Shown: positions 1 to 9,799, numbered from the stretch's first letter. The stretch is 23,198 bases of DNA from Chara braunii (GCA_003427395.1 BFEA01000094.1:2586875-2610072); one strand, 5' to 3'. Notes: generated by a model not told the origin, from the letters alone. Translations and numbers: made by a program.

Positions 1-260
1 CTGGATCCAATGTCGTCAAGTCCCAAGTCACAACTCTCTCTCTGTAGTAGTCCGCTGATACTGAGAAGTCAGGTGGTGAGAGGGGAAGAAGAGATGGTGG
101 ACTTAGAAGAAGAGGAAGAAGAACTCTCTCTCTCTCTCTCTCTCAGTCCAGTACTAACCTGTGAAGTTGGCGCCTTGATGCAGGTACCTTGAAGATGGAG
201 CTGGAGCTATGGCGCCACAGGTAAGTCTCACTGGCCTCCGCCAGCCATCTCTCCCAACTC
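1..260 (+). repeat. Partial copy A of an interspersed repeat family
   Basis: This stretch has GAAGAA-rich DNA, a short CT run at about 124-144, a GGTACCTTGA block near 184 and a perfect splice-donor-like CAGGTAAGTCT at 219-229, followed by GGCCTCCGCCA. The same order of blocks recurs at about 2880-3170, and part of it near 22770-22900, which suggests one repeat family in the same orientation. The left edge is cut by the window. I see no protein homology and no defined termini, so it could be an LTR fragment, a non-autonomous element or degraded transposon DNA. Confidence 0.45.
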
Positions 261-652
261 TACTATCTACCACCTACTAGCGCCCAGTGCTGAAGACTAC
301 TGCTATGGCTACTAGCACCCAGCGCTGAAGACTACGGCTAGCGCTAAGCTACTCCCTGCAGCGCTCCTCCTGAGTGCTGCGCTGAATCCTGAAGACTACT
401 TGTGCCTATTGTCCAACTACCTACCCGTGAAGTGCATGGGACTATCCTATGTACTACTCGGGTCTGCCTCCTGACTGCAGGCGAGCAGTCCAGGAGGCTG
501 CTCTTGCCAATGCCCCAGGGAGGCAGGGGCTGCAGCTGCAGCTCCTGCTCGAGCTGGCGTGGGGAACAGGGTATTTCTGGCCTGTTCCGAAACCCTGTTT
601 CCGTGCCTGAGTCTTAGGTAGGTCGAACACAATGAGGGCCTGAAAATGGCCC

Positions 653-821
653 TCCGTTTCAGGCTAAAAAGCCTCTGGGCCTGAAAGGCCCAGAAATAGG
701 CTGAAACGGAATAGGGCCTGCAGGCCCTCGTATTTCAGCTTTCAGGCTGAATGACCGGGGCCTGTACGCCCTAAGTCTTAGGCTTTTAGGCTGAAAGTGC
801 GGGACGGGCCCTGCAGGGCCC
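653..821. repeat. Cluster of GGCC-rich palindromes
   Basis: Several inverted repeats are packed together. An outer pair, TCCGTTTCAG (653-662) and CTGAAACGGA (701-710), encloses AGGCT/AGCCT (661-674) and TCTGGGCC/GGCCCAGA (674-694). Two perfect palindromes follow: GGGCCTGCAGGCCC (714-727) and GGGCCCTGCAGGGCCC (806-821). The DNA could extrude as a multi-arm cruciform. Similar GGCC-rich palindromes lie at 3671-3691 and 23114-23175, so this is probably part of the same interspersed family. No function can be assigned. Confidence 0.7.
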
Positions 822-846
822 ATGTGGCTACGCAGTATGCCACAGC

Positions 847-1351
847 AGCGCAGGCCCGGGTAGCAGCAGCAAAGCAGACAGGTGGGAGGGTGGGAGGTAC
901 TGTGAGCACCAAGGCAACAAGCCCGAAGCATAGGTAACAAGGTAACATAGCAGCACTGGCAAAGGAACCTTCGGGGAAGCAAGGCAGGCATGCGAGAGAT
1001 AGCAAGGAACGCAGGCGGGAGAGCACTTGGGGGAGTCGAGCGGCAAATGGCGAAGCGAGTGACAGGGCAGCGCAGGCCCGGCAAGCAGCACCAAAGCAGA
1101 CAGGTGGGAGCGTGGGAGGGACTGTGAGCACCAAGGCAACAAGCCCGCAGCATAGGTAACAAGGGAACATAGCAGCACTGGCAAAGGAACCCCCGGGGAA
1201 GCAAGGCAGGCACGTGAGAGGTAGCAAGGAATGCAGGTGGGAGAGAACTTGAGGGAGTTGACCGGGGTGCCAGGGTGGGAGGTACTGTGAGAACCAAGGG
1301 AACAAGCCCGCAACATAGGTAACAAGGGAACATAGCAGCACTGGCAAAGGA
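847..1351. repeat. 222-bp tandem repeat, about 2.4 copies
   Basis: The unit starting AGCGCAGGCCCG at 847 restarts at 1069. The internal marker ACTGTGAG occurs at 899, 1121 and 1284, giving spacings of 222 bp and then 163 bp, so the last unit carries an internal deletion of about 59 bp. Other shared blocks include AACATAGCAGCACTGGCAAA and GGGGAAGCAAGGCAGGCA. Because 222 is a multiple of three and stop triplets are rare on the minus strand, several minus-strand frames stay open by composition. I do not regard them as genes. Confidence 0.85.
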
Positions 1352-1620
1352 ATCCCTTCCACCATTGACGGTCATGCGGACATCAACGGAACTGTCACTG
1401 GAAGAAAGGTGCAGCATCGAAGAGAAAGACCAGGCGTCAACTACCGGGTCAAGTACTACCCGGAACATGAAGAAAACGGGTGGATCGACCATGGCAACTT
1501 AAGCAGACCGGACCTGCAATAGCTGCTGACTACGAGCGAGCACACTGGGGACGCAAACAGCAGGATTTGCATTAGTTCAGCCGAATCCTGCCTCAGACTC
1601 CAGACTTGTAGATGATAGCA

Positions 1621-1677
1621 TAGTGCTCGATTCTTTATCTAGTGTTCGATGCTTTACCTAGTGTTCGATGCTTTATG
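1621..1677. repeat. 19-bp tandem repeat, three copies
   Basis: Three adjacent 19-bp units of the form TAGTGYTCGATKCTTTAYS begin at 1621, 1640 and 1659. The last two are nearly identical. This is a small minisatellite with no associated ORF. Confidence 0.85.
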
Positions 1678-2534
1678 TGTAATTCCTGCTCTGACCCCGC
1701 ATGCAGCAAGGATTGGAAAGGACTGTCACCTACTCACAGAAACTCCACAAAGGGCATCACGACACCACTCTCGAAAAAGGTGGGAAATGAAACTGAACTT
1801 CCCGCTAGAACATGCCCAGATGCACCAGCAACATTTTTGTCGTTTTCACAATTTGAGAGTGGTGGTGGTGGTGTGGCGAGGCCCAAAATTGTAGTCTCAC
1901 GCCCAAACCTCAAGCGCCAGGATGGCAGGAGGTAACATAGCTGGAGGAACCCTAACATGCACCCAGGATTGGAACAGAGTCAACAGACTGTAATGCTGGT
2001 TCGTTCTTTTTTGGCGCGCAGGGCGTTTGCAGGCTCGGAAAAAAACACTGCCCAAAAGTACGGACCGGTTTGAAAAGACACCAGGCGCTTAAAGCACCAG
2101 TAGCCCGCCAGCTATCTCCTGTGTGCAACTGACGACCGCCCCGGTGCCGTGGAAAGGTTCTGCATACTGAACCAAAAAGCGTCGCAGTGCTCACCGATGG
2201 GCCCTTTCCCGCCTTGCAATGGTTCTTTTTTTTTTTTTTGTCGGGTAGCCACTTAGTCTCACCGAGGTGCCCCAAACCATTTGCCAGTCAGTCGGGAGAC
2301 CGTCGAAAGTGGTGCATACTCATCTGAAGATGAGTGGTGCAGATGTCCAAGAAGCTCCAGTGTGATGAAGACACTCAAAACAAAACGAGATAATGCAATG
2401 TAGCGCAGCGGATGACTCAAAGATACGATTTGACACATCAGATCCAGACTCGACTCACACAATCTTCATCACACACATCACACAGCAAGAAGGGAGATCG
2501 CACACCGAAGAAAGATCCCTCCTTGCGCACACAC
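1678..2534. other. Gene-free stretch, no recognisable feature
   Basis: I see only short, unconvincing ORFs and one T-run near 2224-2239. No repeat unit, RNA gene or protein family could be recognised here. Confidence 0.5.
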
Positions 2535-2716
2535 ATGAGGAGAAACCACGGATGATGAAGGGGGAGGAGAGACGGAGATGGAGAGGGGAAATAGGACAAG
2601 AGTAGAACTCGTAGTCGTCCAAGAAATACTCTCCCCCGTCAAATGTCCAACCAATGTCTGTCCTCAAAAATGTCGAATCAGATCCTGGCTCCACGACCCG
2701 AAATAGTCACTGCCTG

Positions 2717-2720
<4 letters not shown>

Positions 2721-2788
<68 letters not shown>

Positions 2789-2789
2789 N

Positions 2790-2877
<88 letters not shown>
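2721..2877. repeat. (CT)n microsatellite with a one-base gap
   Basis: About 78 CT units are interrupted only by an N at 2789. The single N probably marks an unresolved assembly join, so the true length is unknown. Confidence 0.95.
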
Positions 2878-2883
<6 letters not shown>

Positions 2884-3285
2884 GCCAAGGAAGAAGAAAA
2901 GAGGGAGGACGAGGAGATGAAGAAGAACAGTGGCTATGGAGGAGTGGAGAAGAATCAGGAGAAGAAGGAGAAGGAGAAGAAGAAGAATTCTCCTCCCTCA
3001 CACGCTCCTGATGACGATGCTGTGAATACTGACTAGCGAAGGTGATGACTCCCGATGCAGGTCGTTGCTGAAGGCCGGTCCCATGACCGGTATGACGTCC
3101 CAGCTTTGGCACCCAGGTAAGTCTCTCTCTCCCTCGTGGACATGGCCTCCGCCAAACCTCTCCACTCCAGCCTACTCTAATCCTCCAGCACTGCTCTATC
3201 GCAGCTCTCCCCAAACTGGCGCTGCTCCAGCAGCGTGACACCCAAACGATGCTCCAGCCCGAATGTGTCCTCAAAGTGGAGGACT

Positions 3286-3309
3286 GGCCCAGCTATATAC
3301 CGCTGGGCC
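3286..3309 (+). promoter_or_regulatory. TATATACC box in the loop of an inverted repeat
   Basis: GGCCCAGC (3286-3293) and GCTGGGCC (3302-3309) are perfect complementary arms around TATATACC. The same box sits at 23097-23104 between different arms (ACCGG and CCGGT). The position is compatible with a core promoter of a repeat element; that use is inferred, because no transcript start can be seen. Confidence 0.4.
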
Positions 3310-3332
3310 TGGCTGAGCAGTCCTCGGTCTGT

Positions 3333-3375
3333 GATCAGGACCATTGGATCTGATGTCCGATCGATGGTCCTGATC
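3333..3375. repeat. 12-bp perfect inverted repeat
   Basis: GATCAGGACCAT (3333-3344) and ATGGTCCTGATC (3364-3375) are exact reverse complements with a 19-nt loop. They lie about 35 bp downstream of the TATATACC box. A transcript through here would fold into a stable hairpin. The role is unknown. Confidence 0.8.
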
Positions 3376-3830
3376 GCAGGCCCCAGTCCTGGTCCTACGA
3401 TCCTGGCCAAAAAACGGTCTGCCTGCGTCCCTACTGGATGTCCAGGCAATCCTGCTGATGCAGCAGGGTCCTGAGGACTGGGCCAGGCACAAACAGACAA
3501 TGCCTGGTCCAGTCCAACATACGGACAAATCTGAACCTGGCCTACAACGGCCGAAACTGAATCACGCAGCAAAAATAATAAATGCTGGGGGCCTGGCCTG
3601 GAATATGGCCATGGGCCTCCAGGTCGCTCACCAAAAATGGGTGTGTGGCCTAGGGGCCTGGAAAAACCATCGGGCCCCAAAACAGGGCCCGTGTAGCGGC
3701 CTCAGCATGCGACGAAAGGCTCGGCCTGCCAGATGACCGTGAGCTTTTGTGGGGAAGTGCACACAATTTAGACTACCCCAACTTTGGCGATTTTTTTTTT
3801 TTTTTTTTTTTTAATTCTCATTTCTGTTAA
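3376..3830. other. Unassigned GGCC-rich flank ending in a poly(T) run
   Basis: This stretch has several GGCC inverted repeats, for example CGGGCCC/GGGCCCG at 3671-3691, then about 22 T residues at 3791-3812 just before the 5' LTR. No gene was recognised. The five bases before the LTR are GTTAA. Confidence 0.6.
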
Positions 3831-4770
3831 TGCGAGGCACAACGCCTCAATACGTCCCTACAGGGCCCCATTTCCAGTACAGCCGGCCGCCCTAAGTGAA
3901 GGCAGGCCCGACCGAAGCCTACAGGCCTATTTTTGGGGTCAACCTGCAACTGGGGAATTTCAGGCAGTTGCGCAGCGCCAGTCAGTTGAAGGCGCCCAGG
4001 CCCTGGCTTCCTTTTGTCAAATGTATCTAAGCCAGGCCCTGGGCGAGATACGCAGGATGGACCCAGCACAGGCTGTGAGCAGTTGGACACGGGTAACTGT
4101 CGGAGGCCCTGGGCCTGTTTTGTTTGGACAGAGGCTCAGCCTCCCTGGGGCCTACCGGAAGCTTCTGTGCCGAGGTCCAGTACCGCAATACAGCATGCAG
4201 CAGCAGGCCACTTCGATATAGGGAAGGGCCTGCTCATGCATTGGACATTCGGGCACTGGCTGCTTTGTGTGCAAGCGCTGCTGCGCCATCGCCTGCCAGG
4301 CTCACGCGCTCACGGGCGAGCTGGAAGGAGCAGGCAGCCATAGCCGAGCTGCGCTGCTGTATGCTGGATGGGGCACATGGTGGTCCTAGGGTGCAAGTGG
4401 CATCTGTGAGTTGGGGAACGAGGTTGTGAGTGATACGAGAGATATACCTGGTGTTTGACGCGTGCGGCATTGGCCGAGGTCTGCTCGTACTTGGGAAGCT
4501 GTTGACGTCATCAGCGGAATTGTAGTCTAGGCTAGATAGGATCTGCCATTCGTAGTCTGGGCGCCGAGCGCCAGATAGGATATCAACATTGGTTCCTCGA
4601 TTGATGATGATGAGACTATTCCAGCATTGTCAATTATGAGCTTTTGGTGTGCTCTTATTTGGTGAAACTCGTGACGCAATTCTGCTTTTGGTTCAAGGTC
4701 ACGACTATCTGGTCTCATGTGTATGATGCTGTTTGATTGCTGAAGTTTGCGATTGCTTATCTTCCTTGCA
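3831..4770 (+). repeat. 5' long terminal repeat (940 bp)
   Basis: It matches 18731-19652 across its whole length, with about 35 substitutions by my count, mostly transitions, and one local replacement. It begins TG and ends CA as LTRs do. It contains a perfect TGACGTCA motif at 4503-4510, a GATATAGG within GGCC inverted arms (4204-4232), and a GGCGC-CGA-GCGCC hairpin at 4560-4572 that the 3' LTR lacks. U3, R and U5 limits cannot be set, since no clear polyadenylation signal is visible. Short ORFs inside it are incidental. Confidence 0.95.
4503..4510. promoter_or_regulatory. TGACGTCA palindrome in the 5' LTR
   Basis: TGACGTCA is the classical bZIP-type binding core (CRE/as-1 related). It is conserved at 19403-19410 in the 3' LTR despite about 4% divergence elsewhere, which fits a promoter element. 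Binding is inferred only. Confidence 0.4.
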
Positions 4771-4773
4771 ATT

Positions 4774-4785
4774 TGGTATCGGAGC
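4774..4785 (+). other. Primer-binding site for initiator Met-tRNA
   Basis: TGGTATCGGAGC starts 3 bp after the 5' LTR. It matches the common plant primer site TGGTATCAGAGC at 11 of 12 positions. The single A-to-G change would still allow a G-U wobble with the tRNA. It confirms the end of the LTR and the direction of the element. Confidence 0.85.
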
Positions 4786-5242
4786 TGTGGTTCAGTGCGC
4801 TAATCTGGCGCTTATCTTTTGCCTAATGAGGTATATGCACACGGTGTGTGCGGTGAGCGACCGTGCCGTGGGACGTGTGTAGTGAGGAGGGCGAAGATAA
4901 GTAGGCGACCCAGGTGGAGAGGGGTTCGCCAGGAAGGCTAAGCGGTGATTATTGGGTGTTCGCAGTGTGATGAGAACTATCCGGTGTGTGATTGATGCTG
5001 AGGTGGAACGGTTGTGCAATGCTGGTTGTGCCGAAGCAGCGATTGGTCATCACAATCAACATCGGGTCATCTGGTGAGAATATCTGTGGCTGGGGGCAGC
5101 TATTTTGAGGTATGTTGCACCTAACCTTATCTACCCTCTTCGACACTTCTTACCGTGAGGATGTGTTCTGTCTTGAGAGTCCTCTCATGTGAAGAGTCGT
5201 GTGTGCTCAACCTTGAGAGTCGTCAGCCTTCACGTTGTCGTA

Positions 5243-5280
5243 CCAAATACCCTTACAAGGGTATTTGGCGTATTTTTTTT
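5243..5280 (+). terminator. Hairpin followed by T8 (terminator-like)
   Basis: CCAAATACCCTT (5243-5254) and AAGGGTATTTGG (5257-5268) are perfect 12-bp arms with almost no loop, followed by CGTA and eight T residues. The shape is that of an intrinsic or RNA polymerase III-style terminator. In a eukaryotic retroelement leader its use is uncertain, and it may simply be one more structured element of the leader. Confidence 0.35.
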
Positions 5281-6122
5281 GCAAGTCACACAAAGCGCGG
5301 TGTCGCCCGCCTGACGGCGAGCGCGTGAGTGGAAGCATTCGTCCTCGTATGGGTGAGTGGCGCGCGCAGGGTACTGACGGCGAGGCGCAATCATGCACAG
5401 CCTGGGGGTGCGCGACATTGGAGGTAGAGGGCCGAATCCCGCATTTAGTTTTATTCATTATTTATTTTTTATTAATTATTTACTCTTATCGCTACGGCCG
5501 CATGTGTTGATGATTGGCTATAGGGCCGACGCCAGGGCACGGTGACCGATACGGCAGTCGAGGACCTTGAGCACGCGCCTCCTGTTGGTTGGCTTGCGGG
5601 TACTGGTAAAAATTACTTATCCTAACTATTTTTGAAATACGGGCCGGGGAGTTCAACGTGCATGTGAGCTGGTGGGAAATTAGCCCATGGGGCAGAGAAG
5701 AAACCCCGGTGTCAAGGGGTCGCTGTTGGGACGCCGTCCGCCAGCCACGATCTGTTGTGAGAGGTTGGAGTGTGAGTATGCTCGTAGGGGCCCCGAAAGG
5801 CAGAGCGGGAGGAAACTTGGGCCAGGGCCGCTGCGATGCTGCTGATATGCAAATCGTTCGTTGGGCTTGCAGAGGGGCACTACGGAGGGGCGCATAGTAC
5901 TGCCGAGCACATCGGTCTTCGGGTTCGGCATAGGAGCGGGAGACTGTTCGGACTGTCTAGTAGTCGGCCTCCTCCGAAATCCCCCTCAGGGTAGCATACC
6001 CTGCCGAGCGTCGAGGTGGAGTCCACCACTACTAGGCCTGCGTAGGGGGAGGTCACACAGACCGGGCAGCGGAGGAGCGAAGGCCGCCGGGCACAGGTGA
6101 TAAGGAGGAGCTAGCAGAGGGA

Positions 6123-6155
6123 ATGAACCAAGGCGCGTTTCCGCGCCGGGTTCAT
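6123..6155. repeat. Two-step hairpin with ATGAACC/GGTTCAT arms
   Basis: ATGAACC (6123-6129) pairs with GGTTCAT (6149-6155). The inner GGCGCG (6132-6137) pairs with CGCGCC (6142-6147) around a TTTC loop. The outer arms are the same as those of the hairpin at 7236-7270, although the inner stems differ. Confidence 0.75.
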
Positions 6156-6612
6156 GTGAAGAAAGGAGCTGAACGGTGCGCTGTGCAGCAACGGGGGAGG
6201 CAGGTAGCACAGTGGTAGGAGGCGGTGGGAGGACTATTACGGGCGATGTTCGTCCGCATCGGGTATAGGGATGAAAGGCGGATCGATCTGCCTAAGGCAA
6301 ATCTCGTTTTTAAAGTCTCCCTGAGGCCAACGGGAGTAGCTGTGGGGACTGTCCAGCGGAGGTCCTGACAGGCGGACGCAACGAAGACGACGGGCGCTAA
6401 CTTCAAAAGAAGGATGACACGCATAAATCGAGAAATGGTCCGAATCCGGGCTGGAAAGTGCGCCGGGTGCAGATGGGAGTCGTGGGCTATGGCCAAAGCC
6501 TGAGGGAGTGGCAAGATGGAGGGGAAACGCGGGGTTCTATCGATCCTCAACGGAATCGACTAGGTGAGAGGGTTGTCCTGGGGTTTTGACCCCGGGCGAG
6601 TCCGTTTAGGAA

Positions 6613-7250
6613 GTTAGTTTGGGCAGAAAGTGAGAGGACGGAGAGTTAGCGGAGGTAAGAGATGCGCGGAGGTATGGCGGAAAAAAAAGGGAGGAGAAGG
6701 AAATGAGTTATTTTCCCTCGTTGTGGACCGGAATCGGGCAAGGGGAGGATCGATTTGGAGGTTTGAGGTAGGGCGAGCTTAGTGGTGACGTTAGTTTAGA
6801 CGTTAGATTAGTAAAACTGGAGTTAGTGTGAAAAAGACATGCGCCAGGATATGGCGGAGAGGAAGGTGAACGGGAGAGAAGATTAGTCTGATCACTCAAT
6901 TCTTGGCTGTTTTTAGCAAGTGAAGATGCGATTTCAAGGTTTTAGGGGCAGGCGACCTCGATTATGAGGTTAGTTTTGAGAGTAGAGGAGTGTGCGGGGA
7001 GGTAGAGGGAAGATGTGGTGCGTGAAGGTTATCAGGAGTGGGCTATGGCAGAAAGCAGAAGTTGAGATTTTCGCTCGATTCTTTAGCGAAATCGAGTCGG
7101 AAAGGAAGCTAGATTGAGGTTTCTATGTGGGGCGAAATCCGATTTGAGGTCGGATTTAGCAAAAGGTTAGTATAGAAAGAGTTAGTACAAAAAAAAAAAG
7201 GGCTGCGCGAAGGGAAAAGAAAGTGAAAAAACGTCAATGAACCTGTCCGC
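6613..7250 (+). repeat. Degenerate ~180-bp tandem repeat, about 3.5 units
   Basis: GTTAGTTT or GTTAGTAT opens successive units at 6613, 6790, 6969 and 7166 (spacings 177, 179 and 197). Each unit then has a purine-rich stretch with a GCGC or TGCG block and a variant of TATGGCGGA. The complete units also carry a GAGGTTT/AAGGTTTT block before a GGGCG motif. Units are strongly diverged, so this is an old array. Two further small hairpins fall inside it (TTTCGCT/AGCGAAA at 7069-7091 and AAATCCGA/TCGGATTT at 7135-7157). Confidence 0.6.
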
Positions 7251-7270
7251 GATCTAGCGGAAGGTTCATT
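7236..7270. repeat. Second ATGAACC-arm hairpin
   Basis: AATGAACCT (7236-7244) pairs perfectly with AGGTTCATT (7262-7270). The inner TCCGC (7246-7250) pairs with GCGGA (7257-7261) around GATCTA. It shares the outer arm with the hairpin at 6123-6155 but not the inner stem. Confidence 0.75.
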
Positions 7271-8939
7271 CCCACATAGCAGGGGCGAGGTGCCCGTTAC
7301 TGAAGGACGTTTTTTTTCTTGTCAGGTTTGATTTCGTCACAGTCCACCCCCCCGGTTGGTCGCTGTCATAAGCCAGCCATGCCGTCCTTGTGACTTCAAG
7401 ATCCCCTCCTCAGTCATGCTTCGGGCCGCTTAGTTCGAGATATCTGTGTTGCCTGTGAGTGTTGGTAGGGGGCTCATAGGAGTGACTTCCTGGCTCAGTG
7501 GGTGGTGGGGGCCGACAGTCTGCAGGGGTGGAGACTTACCTGTCGGTCGGTGCGGCGCTCGTCCCAGCGGCTGAAGGGCCAAGAAAGAGTGAGGGAGAGG
7601 GGCGAACCCATCCGGGATTCAGCAGAAGATTCACCCCGCTTCACACGGTCGGAGCCTCCGCTGCCGCAGTTGCTACAATCGCTCCACCAAGTCTTTGGCC
7701 TGGCCACGCTGAGGTCTGTGCCACTCTCCCCACTAGCGGGTGATTATTCCGCCGCTCACCGCCGGGATTATCCACAGTGGCCCGTGTACTTGGCTACATA
7801 CCAGCAGAACCGTAGCAGGGCTATGGCGGGTGTACAAATGGAGGGTTCGTCCGGCCTTGTCATACACTGCAAGCACAATGAGGGGGGGGACCTTGTTGGC
7901 TGCAGCTGCTGTGTTCGATTGGCTGAGCGTGAACAACTGCTGCTACGATCTACTGCGTCAGGACACGGACTATCACTGCAGCAGGTGCCACTGACAATCG
8001 CTGGTGTTCCTGCTAACCGCTGCTAGATGCTGCTGCTGTGGATTGAGCACGAGCTATTGCTATCGCTTTGCCAGGCACAGACTATGCTGCAGGTCGCGCC
8101 CAGGCTGTGGCTGCGATAGGCTGTTGCCCCAGACGGCACACAGACTGATTGCTGTGGGCTGTGCGCAGCTGTTGAGTGTTACAGGCTGTTCCAAACTGAC
8201 TGCAGGTTGTTTTCGGGTTGTTGTTCCTCTGATATGCGGTCCGGGGCGGCAAAGATTGAGTCTACTACAGACTGGTGTACTGATCTGAGTACACAAGCTT
8301 GGGGAGGTGGTCAGGCTGGACGAACAGGGAGTTAGTGTTGCGAGTTAGGAGACCGTCAGGAGGGTTGAGTTCAGCAATCGAGTTCAGCGGTTGATTCCGG
8401 TTTGGTCAAGCTGTCAGTTGGCCGCCATTGCGGGGCCCTCAGGAGTATCAAGACTACAAGGCCCTCTCCCACGAGTCTGAGAGCACCATTCTTGGATCTG
8501 AGAGTCTCACGCTTTTCTCTATCTGCCCTTCTAAAGTCTAAGTCTACTCTATTGGCTACGAGAGGAAGGTGGCAGGCGGGATTGCAACCCGTAGGTCCGC
8601 GCCAAGGCCTCTGTGGGAGGTTCGCCCCACCGATTGCGGGAGCTCTGCCGGAACCTAGGCGAGGTTCTGGAGGCAGGGAACCATCAGGTATATACCTTTT
8701 CATCTGTACAACCTACGACCACCTATGTTTTGTTTATCCCCCTGCAGTATGACTGTTGTATGCATGAGGTTGTCCCTATGGTTTTGCTTTCTCTTCAGGA
8801 CCCAATCAGACTAAATGGAAAGAATGTCTGAGAGTGAAGCTTAAGTTTCATCTTTGTTTTGACTGAACGCAGACTAAGGATGAACTGGGGGAAGGTGGAA
8901 GGAAGGCAGTTTGCATGTGTTTGGAAGGGTCAACCAAGG
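7271..8939. other. Leader segment without assignable gene
   Basis: A GCTG/TGCTG-rich stretch runs from about 7890 to 8220, and a GTGTACT/AGTACAC hairpin lies at 8275-8294. The frame at 7502-8026 has some Gln, Pro and Tyr richness but no recognised domain, and overlapping frames are open too. No RNA gene was recognised. Confidence 0.5.
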
Positions 8940-9541
8940 ACCAGGCATCGTTTCTACTGTGAATGGCCTGGTTGCTATGTTTATTTAGTTGCATTCTGGA
9001 GGACCAGGCATTGTTTCTACTGTGAATGGCCTGTTTACTCTAGTTAACTCTAAGGGTTTGCCTGATTGAAAGGGGTTTAAATTCTTGTTTATTCTGAGGG
9101 AGGATTTTTGGTCTAAGGCTAAGCATTGTTTCCATGGTGAATGGTTTACATAAATTAAACTGAGTATGAAGGAAAGTACTTTATGTATATTTGCGTGTGA
9201 ACTGGCAGCTGGGCATTGTTTCTACTGTGAATGGTCCAGCGTTAAGCCATATCATTAAGAAGAGAAAAGAGAAAATACAAAGTATAAATGGAAATAGTCT
9301 GGGCAAGCTGAACATTGTTTCTACTGTGAATGGTTCAGTGCCCTGCCCATATTTGCCTTTTCCTTTGAAAACAAAGTCAGAGAAATATTAAACTTCAGAT
9401 ATTAAACAGGGCGACTAGGCATTGTTTCCATGGCGAATGGCCTAGTCATCTGCCCAAAAGAAGAGAGAAGTAGTTGTGCAACCTGTTCGTGTATATCATA
9501 AAGGCAAGCTGGGCATTGTTTCCATGGCGAATGGTCCAGCT
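8940..9541 (+). repeat. Seven spaced hairpins with conserved loop and covarying arms
   Basis: Copies lie at 8940-8972, 9004-9034, 9120-9148, 9208-9240, 9308-9338, 9413-9447 and 9507-9541, with starts 60-120 bp apart. Each is an arm, CATT, a 12-base loop (GTTTCTACTGTG or GTTTCCATGGYG), AATG, an unpaired G, then the matching arm. The arm pairs differ but stay complementary: ACCAGG/CCTGGT, GCTGGG/TCCAGC, CTGAA/TTCAG, GACTAGG/CCTAGTC. Copy 3 (TAAG/TTTA) keeps pairing through a G-U wobble, and copy 1 has CATC instead of CATT. Compensatory changes point to folding as RNA or as a cruciform. No matching RNA family comes to mind. Confidence 0.85.
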
Positions 9542-9799
9542 CCATGTCTTATGTAAGATGGGTATAAAGATTGAAGGACTTGAAGATTCATAAATTATCT
9601 ATATGGAACGAACTTGGGATGGTGAGAGTACTTACATTCGTGGTTTGGTTTGAATGTGACTGAGTGGGATGACTAGTTTGTTTGGGTTTCAGTATTATAG
9701 CTAGTTGCTTTAGTTGCTCGCCACGTGCTAGAGCCATAGGAGTTAGCGTCAATTCCTGCATTTTCTGTAATAACTTTTTTTCTACTTAGGTCAATTCTT

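Larger units (their letters stand above)
2535..3310 (+). repeat. Partial copy B of the interspersed repeat family
   Basis: The blocks in order are CACACA-rich DNA, a GGGGGAGGAGAGACG block near 2561 that is matched at 22470, a long CT tract (2721-2877), GAAGAAG-rich DNA (2886-2990), GATGCAGGT (3055), a donor-like CAGGTAAGTCT (3115-3125) with CCTCCGCCAA downstream, and a TATATACC box inside an inverted repeat (3286-3309). The same order is partly visible in copies A and C. Limits are approximate, and no TG..CA ends or coding domains were found. Confidence 0.5.

Noticed and set aside
659-1492. Overlapping long minus-strand ORFs (up to 277 codons) rich in Leu, Pro and Cys
   Set aside because: Three minus-strand frames are open together because the 222-bp array is poor in stop triplets; the translation just follows the DNA repeat and matches no family.
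2654-3274. ORFs of Leu-Ser or Arg-Glu repeats through the CT tract
   Set aside because: They are translations of a microsatellite with an assembly gap.
3784-4470. ORFs inside the LTRs, present in both copies
   Set aside because: They repeat because the LTRs are duplicates; differences between copies fall at all codon positions and no domain is recognisable.
7502-8026. 174-codon ORF as an extra leader protein like ORF1 of Ogre elements
   Set aside because: No recognisable domain, other frames open in the same stretch, and low-complexity composition.
8940-9541. CRISPR-like array from regularly spaced repeats
   Set aside because: Repeats are imperfect hairpins with variable arms and variable spacing, in a eukaryotic retroelement, with no cas genes.
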